From Paludibacteraceae bacterium (lineage in GTDB: Bacteria > Bacteroidota > Bacteroidia > Bacteroidales > Paludibacteraceae): a stretch of DNA of 55,603 nt. Every line of letters starts with the position of its first letter. The first letter of the stretch is position 1. The notes under the pieces are model-generated. The model searched no databases. It was not told the origin of the DNA and saw only the letters and a program-made list of their open reading frames with translations. This document shows positions 6,673 to 16,642 of the stretch, one piece after another. The stretch lies in assembly GCA_017527495.1 (NCBI GenBank), contig JAFXPY010000016.1, forward strand, positions 1-55,603, given 5' to 3'. The position numbers and the translations under genes were made by a program.

Positions 6673-7539
6673 ATGAAACAATTCCTACTCTTTTTATCCT
6701 TTCCAATTCTAATGTTTTGTTCATGCACGAAAGATCCCAAAGGCATAGTCAATATGCGTGATTTGAGTAATTACATTATTGCTGATAGCTTGCATATTCG
6801 CCAAGGAATGCTTTTTCGGGCTGCACACCTCGCAGATGCAACAGACGATGAGATACAATATCTTGCCACATTGCCGACAACAAAAATTATTGATTTTCGA
6901 TTGGAAGATGAAAAGCGAGATAGAGCAGATCGCGTTGTTCATGGAGCTGAATATATAAATATTCCTATTGACGCGTCCGGCAATGTTATGGCGCAAGCCA
7001 CTGATGAAGAAAAGAAAAAATTTGGTGGCAACAAACGCTTTGATTTACGCAAAATAATTGTCATGATTGCCTTCAATGATAAAGCAAAAAAAGTGGCAAG
7101 AGAGATTTATCATAATCTATTTTTCAATTCTGATTGTCAAGCTCAATACGCACACTTTTTCCGTGAACTTATTGCCACAGACACTGGTGCTATTCTCTAC
7201 CATTGTACACAAGGCAAAGATCGTACTGGCGTGGCGTCAGCATTGTTGCTTGCTGCTTTAGGTGCAGACAGAGAAACTATAATTGCAGATTTTGATGCTA
7301 CTAATGCTGTTTACGAAGCAGATATTCGCAAATACTCTCGTCGTGTGCGTTTCTTTGGTGGCAAAGAAGATGAAGTGGCTGTTGTGAAAGCATTTATAGG
7401 TGTCAATACAGACAATTTCGTCAGAGAACTCAAACAAATTGACGAACAATACGGCTCAATAGAAAACTACCTCAAAGGTCCTATTGGGCTTACAGATGAT
7501 GATATTAACACACTCCGCAAACGCTACATAATAAAATGA
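6673..7539 (+). CDS. Tyrosine/dual-specificity phosphatase lipoprotein
   Basis: 288 residues with a lipoprotein signal (FPILMFCSC), so probably anchored facing the periplasm or cell surface. The conserved NMRDLSNY start, the RAAHLAD segment, IDFRLEDEKRDRAD (general-acid region) and the P-loop HCTQGKDRTG with Cys178 and Arg184 (CX5R) place it in the Y_phosphatase3 group of bacterial tyrosine or phosphoinositide phosphatases. The substrate is unknown; relatives act on phosphotyrosine or phosphoinositides. It is followed after 12 bp by a kinase-fold gene, likely in one transcript. Confidence 0.88.
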   Translation: MKQFLLFLSFPILMFCSCTKDPKGIVNMRDLSNYIIADSLHIRQGMLFRAAHLADATDDEIQYLATLPTTKIIDFRLEDEKRDRADRVVHGAEYINIPIDASGNVMAQATDEEKKKFGGNKRFDLRKIIVMIAFNDKAKKVAREIYHNLFFNSDCQAQYAHFFRELIATDTGAILYHCTQGKDRTGVASALLLAALGADRETIIADFDATNAVYEADIRKYSRRVRFFGGKEDEVAVVKAFIGVNTDNFVRELKQIDEQYGSIENYLKGPIGLTDDDINTLRKRYIIK

Positions 7540-7551
7540 CAAAATGATAAA

Positions 7552-8403
7552 ATGATAAATGACATTGATTTATCCGCATGGACCAAGGTTGGTGAAGGCG
7601 GATTCGGCACTACTTATATCAATGAGAAAGAGCCAAATATTATTCTCAAAATAAGCCATAATTCCGATGGACAAATAGTGGATATGAGCAATGAGTTTTA
7701 CGCATCAAGAGCAGTTTATGAATTAGGTGTTCCGACACCTGAAATGATTGAAATGGTGCGTGTTGGCGGCGGCATTGGGATAAAGAGTGAACAGATTAAG
7801 AACAAAAAATCTCTTGCTCGTATGTGCGGCGATAATCCAGCTGATATCGACCGCTTAGCAGCTCGCGTTGCAGAACTCGTCAAACAACTTCACAAAATTG
7901 ATGCCTCAGGGAAAGAATGGCTACCGTCTAACAAAGCAATAATGTTAGAGGCTTTGGCAAAAACAAAAATACTCAGAGGCAAAAAACTCAATGAGGTCAT
8001 GGCTTTTGTTGAAGGGTTGGACGATTCACCTAAACTGCTGCATGGCGATCTCAGCCTTGGCAATTTGATATTCTCACTGCCCGAAGAAAAGCCTTACTGG
8101 ATAGACCTCGGTCGCGCCGCACATGGAGTGCCGATGTTCGACATCGGACACTTATACTTATTCTGCAACATATTTTCAAAGCAGAAAAGAGTACACGAAC
8201 TCACTCACATGAGTGAAGAACAAATAGTGCAGTTTTGGAATAGTTTTGCACTTGCATATAATGGTTCGGACGGGCTTGAAGCGTTCACCACTGAGTGCAA
8301 ACGTTTTGCTGCCTTAGATGTGGTCTTAATTACATATACCCACCCTGTCAATTGGCATCAACGTTTGTTTCTCGGTCTGTTGGCTAAATCAATGTTCAAA
8401 TAA
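7552..8403 (+). CDS. Kinase-fold protein of the TIGR02172 / aminoglycoside-phosphotransferase-like family
   Basis: 283 residues with a protein-kinase-like fold. A glycine-rich loop (GEGGFGTTY) is followed by a Lys in IILKISH, the catalytic loop HGDLSLGN with Asp166 and Asn171, and the Mg-binding Asp185 in WIDLGRAAHG. The order and spacing fit the APH/choline-kinase-like group known as TIGR02172 in Bacteroidetes and Clostridia. It should phosphorylate a small molecule or a protein; the substrate is unknown. It has no signal peptide, so it is cytosolic, unlike the exported phosphatase before it. The ATG at 7552 is used; another ATG at 7543 is followed at once by a stop. Confidence 0.8.
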   Translation: MINDIDLSAWTKVGEGGFGTTYINEKEPNIILKISHNSDGQIVDMSNEFYASRAVYELGVPTPEMIEMVRVGGGIGIKSEQIKNKKSLARMCGDNPADIDRLAARVAELVKQLHKIDASGKEWLPSNKAIMLEALAKTKILRGKKLNEVMAFVEGLDDSPKLLHGDLSLGNLIFSLPEEKPYWIDLGRAAHGVPMFDIGHLYLFCNIFSKQKRVHELTHMSEEQIVQFWNSFALAYNGSDGLEAFTTECKRFAALDVVLITYTHPVNWHQRLFLGLLAKSMFK

Positions 8404-8408
8404 TCTCT

Positions 8409-8664
8409 ATTAAAGTTTCCCATTTGGTTAAATGTTATCGCGTAGCGATTTTCTTTATATAGAATAGCGGATTATATTTCATTGATTTCCCGTTAGGGAA
8501 TTTCTACGGCGAAAAATGAATTTAAAAGATATTCCCTAACGGGAAATAACGCTGATTATCAATATAAATGCTATTAAAAGGAAACCCCTACGATGTATAA
8601 TCTCAATAAAAGTGCTACTGAATTCCAATAAAAGTGCTACTGAACATTAGTGGGAAACTTTAGT
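8409..8664. mobile_element. Inverted-repeat element with CCCGTTAGGG-type hairpins
   Basis: ATTAAAGTTTCCCA (8409-8422) and TGGGAAACTTTAGT (8651-8664) are inverted repeats matching at 13 of 14 positions. They share the consensus AYTAAAGTTTYCCA with the ends of the element at 4914-5178. The interior differs: ATCGCGTAGCGAT near 8440, CCCGTTAGGG near 8490, CCCTAACGGG near 8533, and two direct copies of CAATAAAAGTGCTACTGAA (8604-8622, 8626-8644). No coding frame. It fills the gap between the kinase and the ABC fusion gene. Confidence 0.5.
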
Positions 8665-8688
8665 AATTTTTAGAATAAAAACATAAGC

Positions 8689-10128
8689 ATGAAAATAGAT
8701 AAAATTCTTATATTTAGTTTCTTGGTTCTTGTTTTTCTGACTGCCTGCTCAGGCGGTTCGAACGATTATCGAGAGCCGCAATCGGAGGCAGACCTCAAGG
8801 GGCTTACTTTGGCATGCACCAACGGCAGTTATTATCAGCAGAAGTATGAGACGCGCGAAGATACACACCTCTTTGTTGCCTCAGGCGAGCCTGACGCAAT
8901 ACAGGCAGTTTGTCAAGGACATGCCGATGTGTATGTTAGCGATGAGGTGATGCTCACAAAAGCAGACTTGAAACGCTTGAGGTTGAAGAAGTCTTTTGTA
9001 GGCGATGAAGCTTTCGATGTTGCTTTTGCAATCAAAAAAGGTAATACAGAGTTTGCGGCTCAACTCAACGATTTCCTTGCCTCAGCACCATTGGATGACA
9101 TTATCAACTATTGGATTAACGATGGTCCATACGTTGATGAACCTGCCTTTACTATTCAGGAAGGTGCAGAACCATTACGTTGCGTTTGTGCCGTTAATAT
9201 TGCTCCAATCAGTTATATAGGCGATGGCGGTGAATGGTACGGATTGGATGCTGATATTCTGCGCCGCTTTGCCCACTCTTTAGGCCGACCGTTTGAAATG
9301 AAATATCAGGATATAGGATCTGACATCATGGCCATCAATACCGGCAAAGCTGACGTGTTTTCTGGTTGTTTGTTTATTACCGAAGAACGTCTAAAATCAA
9401 TTGATTTCTCCGACCCTTATTATAAATGCCATCCGGGCTATTTTATTGTGGACAGGTCAAGCGAAGCAAGCATGAGTCTTGGTGAACGGATTGACATGAA
9501 TTTAATCAAAGAAAAAAGATGGCGGCTTATAGTTGACGGCTTGATTGAGACACTTAAAATAACTTTATTTTCAATCCTATTAGGCACTATTCTGGGTGTT
9601 GGTGTATGCGTTTGCAAACGCAGTCGTCGCAAATGGCTTCGCAAATGTGCCGACCTATACGGCGATTTTATCAATGGTATTCCGACACTTGTGCTACTAC
9701 TCATACTCTTCTATGTCGTCTTCGCCAATACGGGTATGAGTGCCTCATTGGTTGCAATAGTTACTTTTGCTCTATGTTTTGCATCGTCATCGGGAAACAT
9801 ATTCGATGCGTCAATATCGTCAGTGCCAAAAGGACAAACCGAAGCCGGATTGAGTCTCGGCTTTACACCATTCAAGACTTTTACCGGCATAGTGTTACCG
9901 CAAGCAGTCGAAAAAGGGCTGCCGCTATACATAGGAGAATGTGTGTCGCTGCTCAAAAACACATCTATTGTCGGCTACATAGCCATAGCAGACTTGACGC
10001 GTGCCAGCGAACTTATCCGCTCGCGTACTTTTGATGCGCTTATTCCGCTACTAATAGTAACAATCTTGTATTTCATACTTGCATGGCTTATTCGCAAAAC
10101 GCTGAACCTCTGCTTGCAGCGTAAATAA
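8689..10128 (+). CDS. Fused ABC substrate-binding protein / permease (polar amino-acid type)
   Basis: 479 residues. A lipoprotein-type signal (LVFLTACSGG) is followed by SBP_bac_3 sequence: residues about 30-150 look like the back half of one binding domain (KKGNTEFAAQLNDFL) and 160-260 like the front half of another (GEWYGLDADILRRFA, FSGCLFITEERLKSIDFSDPYY). From about 285 come five hydrophobic segments of a GlnP-type permease with the ATPase-contacting loop EAGLSLGFTPFKTF near 385-400. It would import an amino acid or similar solute. No ATP-binding subunit is beside it; the next gene is a dinB fragment. The binding part looks permuted or duplicated, so specificity cannot be guessed. Confidence 0.85.
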   Translation: MKIDKILIFSFLVLVFLTACSGGSNDYREPQSEADLKGLTLACTNGSYYQQKYETREDTHLFVASGEPDAIQAVCQGHADVYVSDEVMLTKADLKRLRLKKSFVGDEAFDVAFAIKKGNTEFAAQLNDFLASAPLDDIINYWINDGPYVDEPAFTIQEGAEPLRCVCAVNIAPISYIGDGGEWYGLDADILRRFAHSLGRPFEMKYQDIGSDIMAINTGKADVFSGCLFITEERLKSIDFSDPYYKCHPGYFIVDRSSEASMSLGERIDMNLIKEKRWRLIVDGLIETLKITLFSILLGTILGVGVCVCKRSRRKWLRKCADLYGDFINGIPTLVLLLILFYVVFANTGMSASLVAIVTFALCFASSSGNIFDASISSVPKGQTEAGLSLGFTPFKTFTGIVLPQAVEKGLPLYIGECVSLLKNTSIVGYIAIADLTRASELIRSRTFDALIPLLIVTILYFILAWLIRKTLNLCLQRK

Positions 10129-10166
10129 TACTACCTGAACATACTAATGTAAGTGTTTCCGTCTGA

Positions 10167-10538
10167 ATATTTGAATATCTCGAAAAGAATAATTACTGTC
10201 CAATAAAAACATATATCGACGACCTGACCAGCTATGAAGATATGGTTTTTCAGCTCACACCGATTGCCAACGAACTCGTAAGACGAATAGAAAAAAACGA
10301 CTTCAAAGGCCGTACCTTAGTACTGAAAGTAAAGTACAGCGACTTTCGACAAACAACTCATAGCTACACCGGCAATTCAGCTATTACAGATTCTGACGAG
10401 ATATTGGAAATTGCAGCCAACCTACTTACCGAAGTTGATATAAACAACCGACCGGTCAGACTCTTAGGACTAACCGTTACGGGCACTATTCCAACCAACA
10501 ATCAACCTATCGACCCTCAGCTAACTATCGATTGGTGA
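10167..10538 (+). pseudogene. dinB: C-terminal remnant of DNA polymerase IV (dinB)
   Basis: The frame open from 10167 (first ATG 10242) contains YIDDLTSYEDM, ELVRRIEKNDFKGRTLVLKV, KYSDFRQTT and RPVRLLGLTVTG. This is the little-finger domain that ends Y-family polymerase DinB, including the KGRTLTLKVKYSDF and RPIRLLG signatures. A TGA lies in frame at 10164-10166, and no finger, palm or thumb sequence is found in any frame before it, up to the ABC gene at 10128. A complete DinB has about 350-410 residues; only about 120 are left. It cannot be a polymerase; a beta-clamp-binding stub is conceivable but decay is more likely. Confidence 0.8.
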
Positions 10539-10582
10539 AAATATTTTCTTATTTACTTATTTACGATTTACATATTTTTCTC

Positions 10583-10613
10583 TTGCATATTTTAAGTTTT
10601 TTTAGTAACTTTG
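10583..10613 (+). promoter_or_regulatory. Promoter of the TonB receptor gene
   Basis: TTG at 10583-10585 and TAACTTTG at 10606-10613 with a 20-bp spacer fit the Bacteroidetes consensus. Because the -7 box covers 10611-10613, the in-frame TTG at 10611 cannot be the start codon of the downstream gene. Confidence 0.65.
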
Positions 10614-10676
10614 TATGCAATTTTCAACCTATTAACAATAGTTGCAAATTCTGAAAACAAAGAACTTTACAAATTA

Positions 10677-13199
10677 GTGAGAGATATATTCCTGAAAATA
10701 CAAAACTTGATATGTAATCGACTATTATTCACGCTGTTGATTACATGTTTTTCATTTTCGCTTTTTGCCGAGAGAGTACGCATATATGGCTATGTTGTTG
10801 ACACGAATAATCGCGGAATAGAATTCGTCAATGTGTATTCCAAAGATCGTTCGAACACTATTATTTCCGGAACGACGACAAACAAAAACGGCTACTATGA
10901 CCTAAACTTTGAATACAACGATTCTATAACTATAGTCTATTCAATGCTCGGTTATAAATCGCTTGAAACAACTATTCTTCCGACTCAACGTGTTATGCAA
11001 ATTTCAACCATTCTTGAGGATGATGCCGAAACGCTTGATGAACTCGAAGTTAAAGCCATTCGCAAACAAACCACAACAATGGATCAAGTTGACATCACAG
11101 CCGTCAAGATGATGCCCGATGCAAGCGGTGGCGGAATAGAGAGCCTTTTGATTACCTTTGCAGGCGTTCAGCAAAACAACGAGTTGAGCAGTCAGTACAA
11201 TGTGCGCGGTGGCAATTTCGACGAAAACTCTGTCTATGTCAATGGTCTTGAGATTTATCGTCCTATGCTTATTCGTGCCGGCCAACAAGAAGGACTCAGT
11301 TTTGTCAACACCGATATGGTGGAAAAAGTACAGTTTTCAGCCGGTGGCTTTGCTCCACAGTATGGCGACAAGATGTCGTCTGTACTCGACATAACCTACA
11401 AACGCCCAACAAAATTTGAGGCCTCGGCATCAGTCAGTCTGCTCGGCGCACATGCATACGTTGGCTGGGGAAACGGCAAACACAGCCAGATGCACGGAGT
11501 TCGTTACAAGACTTCGCAATACCTGCTCGGCGCTCTCGATACACAAGGCTCCTACAAGCCTAATTATGTTGATTACCAGACACAAATGACATGGTCGCTT
11601 GATGCAAAAAAAGCAGAAGCAGAAAATAGAAAACCGAAATGGGAACTGACTTTTTTAGGCAACTACTCACTCAATTCATATAAGTTTGTGCCCGACTCAC
11701 AAACCACCTCATTCGGAACTTATCAGACAAGCCGAAACCTGACTATCTATTTCGACGGACAAGAAAAAGACCTTTTCCACACGGCTTTCGGTGCTCTTGG
11801 TCTGACCTATAAACCACATAAAGAATTACGCTTCGGCATCAATATCTCATCTTTCTACACCAACGAGCGTGAGACTTACGATATCACAGGAGAATATATC
11901 CTCTCAGAAAAACCTGTCAATGCACAAGCCTCAGAAGACAACGAGAAAGCCAATGTGTTAGGTACGGGTTTGTATCACGAACATGCACGAAACAAGTTAC
12001 AAGCCGGTGTGGCAACAATAGCCTTCAACGGCGAGTGGAACAAAGAGATGGCAGGGGAATATGTCAAGCGCTGGAGCAACCAGCTCAAATGGGAGATATC
12101 AGCACAAGGCGAGTGGATTAGCGACCAAATCAATGAATGGGAATGGCGCGATTCAATGGGTTACTCAATGCCGGCAACGCACAAAAGCATGGAACTCTAC
12201 TACTCTATGCACGGACTGACCGACATGGCAACAGCACGCATACAGGGCTACCTGCAAAACACCAACAAATGGGTTACCGACAAAGGAACAGGCTACTTGG
12301 TGTATGGCGTACGCGGTCAGTGGTGGAGCTGGAACAAAGAATTTCTTCTCAGCCCAAGAGCCACTGCAACATGGATACCTAATTGGCAACAAGATTTTAC
12401 TTTCCGATTGGCAACAGGTCTTTACTATCAAGCTCCTTTTTACAAAGAGTTAAGAGACACCGTGACCAACGAATACGGAATAACGCTGATTGAACTCAAC
12501 CGAAACATTAAGTCACAACGCTCTGTTCATCTTGTGGCCGGCATGGACTACTATTTCCGAGCATGGGGCAGACCTTTCAAAATCACCGCCGAGGCTTACG
12601 CCAAATACATGGACAATGTAATCAGCTACACTGTTGATAATGTGCGCGTTCGCTACTCTGGCAAAAATGATGCAAGAGCCTACACTACAGGTGTTGACCT
12701 CAAACTCTATGGCGAACTCGTCCCGGGGGCAGACAGCTGGCTGAGCATAGGTTGGATGAGAGCAAAAGAACAACTCATCAATCACCCCGAACTCGGATGG
12801 ATAGCCGGACCAAACGAACAGAGATATAGCCTTGCTCTGTTTTTTGAAGACTATATACCCGCTTTTCCACGCTATCGTTTCCACCTCAAAGGAATATATT
12901 CCGACGGACTGCCATTCGGCTCACCTCGCAACATAGAAAATCGCGCTGCATTCCGCACGCCATCATACAAACGCGTTGACATTGGAGCCTCACGAGTGAT
13001 TGGCGACGACGAAAAAATGCTTCGCAAATCAAAACACGTCAAAAGTATTGCCATCCAAATCGAGATTTTCAACCTGATAGGTTTCAAAAATGTCAACTCT
13101 TATTTCTGGGTAACCGACGCCTATAACCAACAATGGGCATCACCTGAATATCTGACCGGAAGACGATATAATGTTAAACTTACTATTGATTTGAAATAG
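10677..13199 (+). CDS. TonB-dependent outer-membrane receptor with CarboxypepD_reg-like domain
   Basis: About 840 residues. After the signal sequence ([16 protein letters not shown]) comes a beta-sandwich CarboxypepD_reg-like domain ([20 protein letters not shown]), then a plug domain ([20 protein letters not shown]) and a long beta-barrel ending [12 protein letters not shown], as in TonB receptors. It would take up a large ligand such as a siderophore, cobalamin or glycan with TonB energy. No SusD partner is present, which argues against a classical glycan Sus pair. Start: no ATG fits. The GTG at 10677 is chosen; a TTG at 10707 would give an equally good signal peptide. The gene is 7 bp from mutS and on the same strand. 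Confidence 0.88.
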   Translation: MRDIFLKIQNLICNRLLFTLLITCFSFSLFAERVRIYGYVVDTNNRGIEFVNVYSKDRSNTIISGTTTNKNGYYDLNFEYNDSITIVYSMLGYKSLETTILPTQRVMQISTILEDDAETLDELEVKAIRKQTTTMDQVDITAVKMMPDASGGGIESLLITFAGVQQNNELSSQYNVRGGNFDENSVYVNGLEIYRPMLIRAGQQEGLSFVNTDMVEKVQFSAGGFAPQYGDKMSSVLDITYKRPTKFEASASVSLLGAHAYVGWGNGKHSQMHGVRYKTSQYLLGALDTQGSYKPNYVDYQTQMTWSLDAKKAEAENRKPKWELTFLGNYSLNSYKFVPDSQTTSFGTYQTSRNLTIYFDGQEKDLFHTAFGALGLTYKPHKELRFGINISSFYTNERETYDITGEYILSEKPVNAQASEDNEKANVLGTGLYHEHARNKLQAGVATIAFNGEWNKEMAGEYVKRWSNQLKWEISAQGEWISDQINEWEWRDSMGYSMPATHKSMELYYSMHGLTDMATARIQGYLQNTNKWVTDKGTGYLVYGVRGQWWSWNKEFLLSPRATATWIPNWQQDFTFRLATGLYYQAPFYKELRDTVTNEYGITLIELNRNIKSQRSVHLVAGMDYYFRAWGRPFKITAEAYAKYMDNVISYTVDNVRVRYSGKNDARAYTTGVDLKLYGELVPGADSWLSIGWMRAKEQLINHPELGWIAGPNEQRYSLALFFEDYIPAFPRYRFHLKGIYSDGLPFGSPRNIENRAAFRTPSYKRVDIGASRVIGDDEKMLRKSKHVKSIAIQIEIFNLIGFKNVNSYFWVTDAYNQQWASPEYLTGRRYNVKLTIDLK

Positions 13200-13206
13200 A
13201 CACCTT

Positions 13207-15816
13207 ATGCAAGACCCTAAGACAACGCCGATGATGAAACAATTTATGAGCGTCAAAGAACAATATCCTGATGCTCTGATTCTCTTTCGCTGCGGCGACT
13301 TCTACGAGACATATATGGAAGATGCAGTCAAAGCTGCTCAAATTCTGAATATCACTCTGACAAAACGCTCAAACGGCAGTAGCAGTGGCAACACCGAAAT
13401 GGCGGGATTTCCTTTTCATGCACTCGACAACTATCTGCCTAAACTTGTCAGAGCCGGCTATCGCGTGGCTATTTGCGACCAATTGGAAGACCCCAAACTC
13501 ACAAAGACATTAGTGAAAAGAGGTGTAACAGAATTAGTTACACCCGGTGTAAGCTATTCAGACACCACAGGCGGAAGCAAAGAAAACAACTGGCTGTGCA
13601 GTCTCTATTTCAACAAAACAATTATCGGCATTGCTTTTCTCGACATCAACACAGGCGAGTTTCTGCTCACCGAAGGTAAGACAGACTATATCGACAAGCT
13701 ACTCAACAGCTTTGCACCTAAAGAAATTCTTTTCGACCGCAACAACCGACAAACATTTACATCACTTTTCGGCTCAAAATACTTCACTTTCGAGCTTGAC
13801 GATTGGATGTTCACATCAAGTGCTGCCTACGATCGTCTGACAAAACAATTTGAAACAACCACGCTCAAAGGATTCGGCGTTGACAAATACCCCAATGGCG
13901 TTATTGCCGCCGGGGCCATACTGCACTACCTTGATATGACCCAACACCAACAGACAGGACATATCAAGCAACTGAGCCGTATCGAAGAAGACCGCTATGT
14001 CTGGCTCGACAGATTTACAATAAACAATCTAGAACTCCTCCATGCCAACCACGAAGGAGCGAAGTCATTGTTCGATATTCTCAATGAGACACGAAGTAGC
14101 ATGGGAACACGCCTGCTCTACAATTGGCTCAGTTTTCCTCTCAAGAATGCAGAACAGATACGCCGCCGACAAACCGTAGTGGAATTCTTTTTCAAACACC
14201 CCGACCTCTGCGAACAAATAGGCGAATACATCTCCGACATACGCGACCTTCAAAAGATTGCAGCCAAGATTTCAACTTCAAGAATAGGACCACGAGGACT
14301 GAACGAATTGCTTGCCGCACTAATTGCCATCGAACATATCAAACCCCTTCTTGCAAACACAGACAATGAATATGTCAATCAACTGAGCAACGCACTGTCT
14401 GACTGCGATGTGATGAAAAAAAGAATTGCACAAACGATAACCGACGCACCTCCATTAGGCGCTAAATCAGGAATGATACGCCCCGGGGTGGATGCCGAAC
14501 TCGACGAGCTACGCAACAAATCAAGCAACGGGAAACAATACTTGCTCGAAATGCAAGAGAGAGAAAGCCAGCGCACAAATATCCCATCACTCAAAATAGC
14601 CTACAACAATGTGTTCGGCTACTATATCGAAGTACGCAACACCTACAAAGACAATGTTCCGGCAGAGTGGATACGCAAACAAACACTCGTCAATGCCGAA
14701 CGCTACATCACACCGGAACTCAAAGAATATGAAAACACAATAGTAGGCGCAGAAGAAAAGATAAGCATAATCGAAACACGTATATTCACGCAATTAGTTA
14801 CCGATCTCTTCGACATTGTGGCTATCATTCAAACCAATGCCGAAATCATCGCCCAGCTCGACTGCCTTCTCTCTTTTACCACAGTGGCAAGAAAATATAA
14901 ATATGTATGCCCCGTTGTTGACGATAGTCTCGTCATCGACATCCACAAAGGACGACACCCGGTGATAGAACAAGAACTGCCTATTGGCGAAAGCTATATT
15001 CCCAATGATGTTATGCTCGACAACAACAGCCAGCAAATCATAATCATTACGGGACCAAACATGGCAGGAAAATCAGCACTGCTGCGCCAAACAGCACTAA
15101 TAACCATCATGGCACAAATCGGCTCTTTCGTACCTGCAGAGAGTGCAAAAATAGGTATTGTGGACAAAGTATTCACGCGCGTTGGAGCAAGCGACAACAT
15201 ATCGCAAGGCGAATCAACCTTTATGGTGGAAATGAGCGAAGCCTCAAGCATACTCAACAACCTTTCGGAACGAAGTCTTGTACTATTCGACGAACTCGGA
15301 AGAGGAACATCAACCTACGACGGCATATCAATTGCATGGTCGATAGTGGAATATATACACGAAAATGCCGGACACGCAAAGACACTCTTCGCCACACACT
15401 ATCACGAACTCAACGAAATGGAAAAGACTTTTTCAAGAATTCGGAACTATAATGTTACGGTCAAAGAAGCCAACAACAAAATCATTTTCTTGCGGAAACT
15501 TGAACGCGGTGGTACAGAGCATAGTTTTGGTATACATGTGGCACAAATTGCAGGTATGCCGCCAAGCATAGTGAAACGAGCACAACAAATACTGAGCGAA
15601 TTGGAAAACAACTCAAACAAAAAAACACTCAAGGGCGAAAACATACAAAACGCAGCACAAAAGCGAAGCGGTATGCAACTGAGCATATTCCAACTTGACG
15701 ACCCTGCACTCGAACAAATCAGAGACGAAATCAAGAATGTGGACATCAACAACCTCACTCCTATCGAGGCACTCAACAAACTTGCAGAGATAAAGAAAAT
15801 AATCAACGGACACTAA
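13207..15816 (+). CDS. mutS: DNA mismatch repair protein MutS
   Basis: 869 residues, typical length. Domain I starts with the mismatch-reading [12 protein letters not shown] (Phe-x-Glu), the lever and clamp follow, and the ATPase domain has Walker A GPNMAGKS at 616-623, Walker [13 protein letters not shown] starting at Asp695, and the THYHEL motif. A C-terminal region after 800 ends in a helical tail with [14 protein letters not shown], typical of MutS1 tetramerisation. It recognises base mismatches and recruits MutL. It lies 7 bp after the TonB receptor and 7 bp before the SGNH gene, so these may be read together although the functions differ. Confidence 0.97.
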   Translation: MQDPKTTPMMKQFMSVKEQYPDALILFRCGDFYETYMEDAVKAAQILNITLTKRSNGSSSGNTEMAGFPFHALDNYLPKLVRAGYRVAICDQLEDPKLTKTLVKRGVTELVTPGVSYSDTTGGSKENNWLCSLYFNKTIIGIAFLDINTGEFLLTEGKTDYIDKLLNSFAPKEILFDRNNRQTFTSLFGSKYFTFELDDWMFTSSAAYDRLTKQFETTTLKGFGVDKYPNGVIAAGAILHYLDMTQHQQTGHIKQLSRIEEDRYVWLDRFTINNLELLHANHEGAKSLFDILNETRSSMGTRLLYNWLSFPLKNAEQIRRRQTVVEFFFKHPDLCEQIGEYISDIRDLQKIAAKISTSRIGPRGLNELLAALIAIEHIKPLLANTDNEYVNQLSNALSDCDVMKKRIAQTITDAPPLGAKSGMIRPGVDAELDELRNKSSNGKQYLLEMQERESQRTNIPSLKIAYNNVFGYYIEVRNTYKDNVPAEWIRKQTLVNAERYITPELKEYENTIVGAEEKISIIETRIFTQLVTDLFDIVAIIQTNAEIIAQLDCLLSFTTVARKYKYVCPVVDDSLVIDIHKGRHPVIEQELPIGESYIPNDVMLDNNSQQIIIITGPNMAGKSALLRQTALITIMAQIGSFVPAESAKIGIVDKVFTRVGASDNISQGESTFMVEMSEASSILNNLSERSLVLFDELGRGTSTYDGISIAWSIVEYIHENAGHAKTLFATHYHELNEMEKTFSRIRNYNVTVKEANNKIIFLRKLERGGTEHSFGIHVAQIAGMPPSIVKRAQQILSELENNSNKKTLKGENIQNAAQKRSGMQLSIFQLDDPALEQIRDEIKNVDINNLTPIEALNKLAEIKKIINGH

Positions 15817-15823
15817 AAACAAC

Positions 15824-16642
15824 ATGAGGCAGACATCACAACTCGCAACACTACTTATTCTTGCTTGTTCCGTAGCCTATTTTTTAGGCTACGCACTCCT
15901 GCCCAACAATATACAATTCACCCTCGAACTCAAAAAAATCGGACTGCAATATTCCACACCTCCAACAGAACAGCCCCTCATCACAACCGATTCCACACAA
16001 CTTGCTCTACAAACTGACACTCTACCAAAAGCCAATGACACTATCATAATAGCCCAAGCAACAGAGAAACAAAAAAACGATAGCAGTCGGCAGCGCATAT
16101 TGTTTATCGGCGACTCTATGCTTGAAGGCCTTTCGCTACGCCTCAATGATTATGCCTATCAAGACAACAACTATCTCATGACCGTTATATGGTATGCTTC
16201 AGGAACACGACACTGGGGAAATACCGACTCCCTGCAAATGCTTATTGACAAATACAAACCGACATATATCTTTATCTCACTTGGAGGAAACGAAATTAAA
16301 GCGCGCGACCCGTATCGCTACCAACCTTACATCAACAACATAATCACTACATGCGGCGACATTCCATTCATCTGGATAGGACCGCCGCTGAAACGCAAAA
16401 ACACAGGCATCAACGAACTAATCAAAAACAGCGTTGGTGAAAATAGATTTTTCGACAGCAGTAATCTCAAATTAAAACGCAAAGAAGACCACATACACCC
16501 CACATACGAAGCAGCGGCGGTATGGATGGACAGCATAGCAACATGGGTAAGCTCACCACAAGTGCAACACCCCATCAAAATGACCAAACCAACACAACAC
16601 GCAAAAAAACGTAATCTAAGAGTATTCAAAAGAGCAACATGA
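15824..16642 (+). CDS. SGNH-family hydrolase/acyltransferase partner, membrane-anchored
   Basis: 272 residues. An N-terminal hydrophobic segment (about 7-27) anchors or exports it; a Thr/Gln-rich linker to about 85 follows. The SGNH domain has block I FIGDSMLEG with Ser98, block III GGNE at 154-157, and the Asp222-x-x-His225 pair in EDHIHPT. Such proteins remove or place acyl groups on extracellular glycans. It overlaps by 4 bp (ATGA) the next gene, an MBOAT acyltransferase. That pairing is known from alginate, cellulose and peptidoglycan O-acetylation systems, so glycan O-acylation outside the cytoplasm is the best inference; the polymer is unknown. Confidence 0.82.
   Translation: MRQTSQLATLLILACSVAYFLGYALLPNNIQFTLELKKIGLQYSTPPTEQPLITTDSTQLALQTDTLPKANDTIIIAQATEKQKNDSSRQRILFIGDSMLEGLSLRLNDYAYQDNNYLMTVIWYASGTRHWGNTDSLQMLIDKYKPTYIFISLGGNEIKARDPYRYQPYINNIITTCGDIPFIWIGPPLKRKNTGINELIKNSVGENRFFDSSNLKLKRKEDHIHPTYEAAAVWMDSIATWVSSPQVQHPIKMTKPTQHAKKRNLRVFKRAT

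Noticed and set aside
10611-10676. TTG start for the TonB receptor
   Set aside because: It is part of the -7 box TAACTTTG, so it lies before the transcription start.
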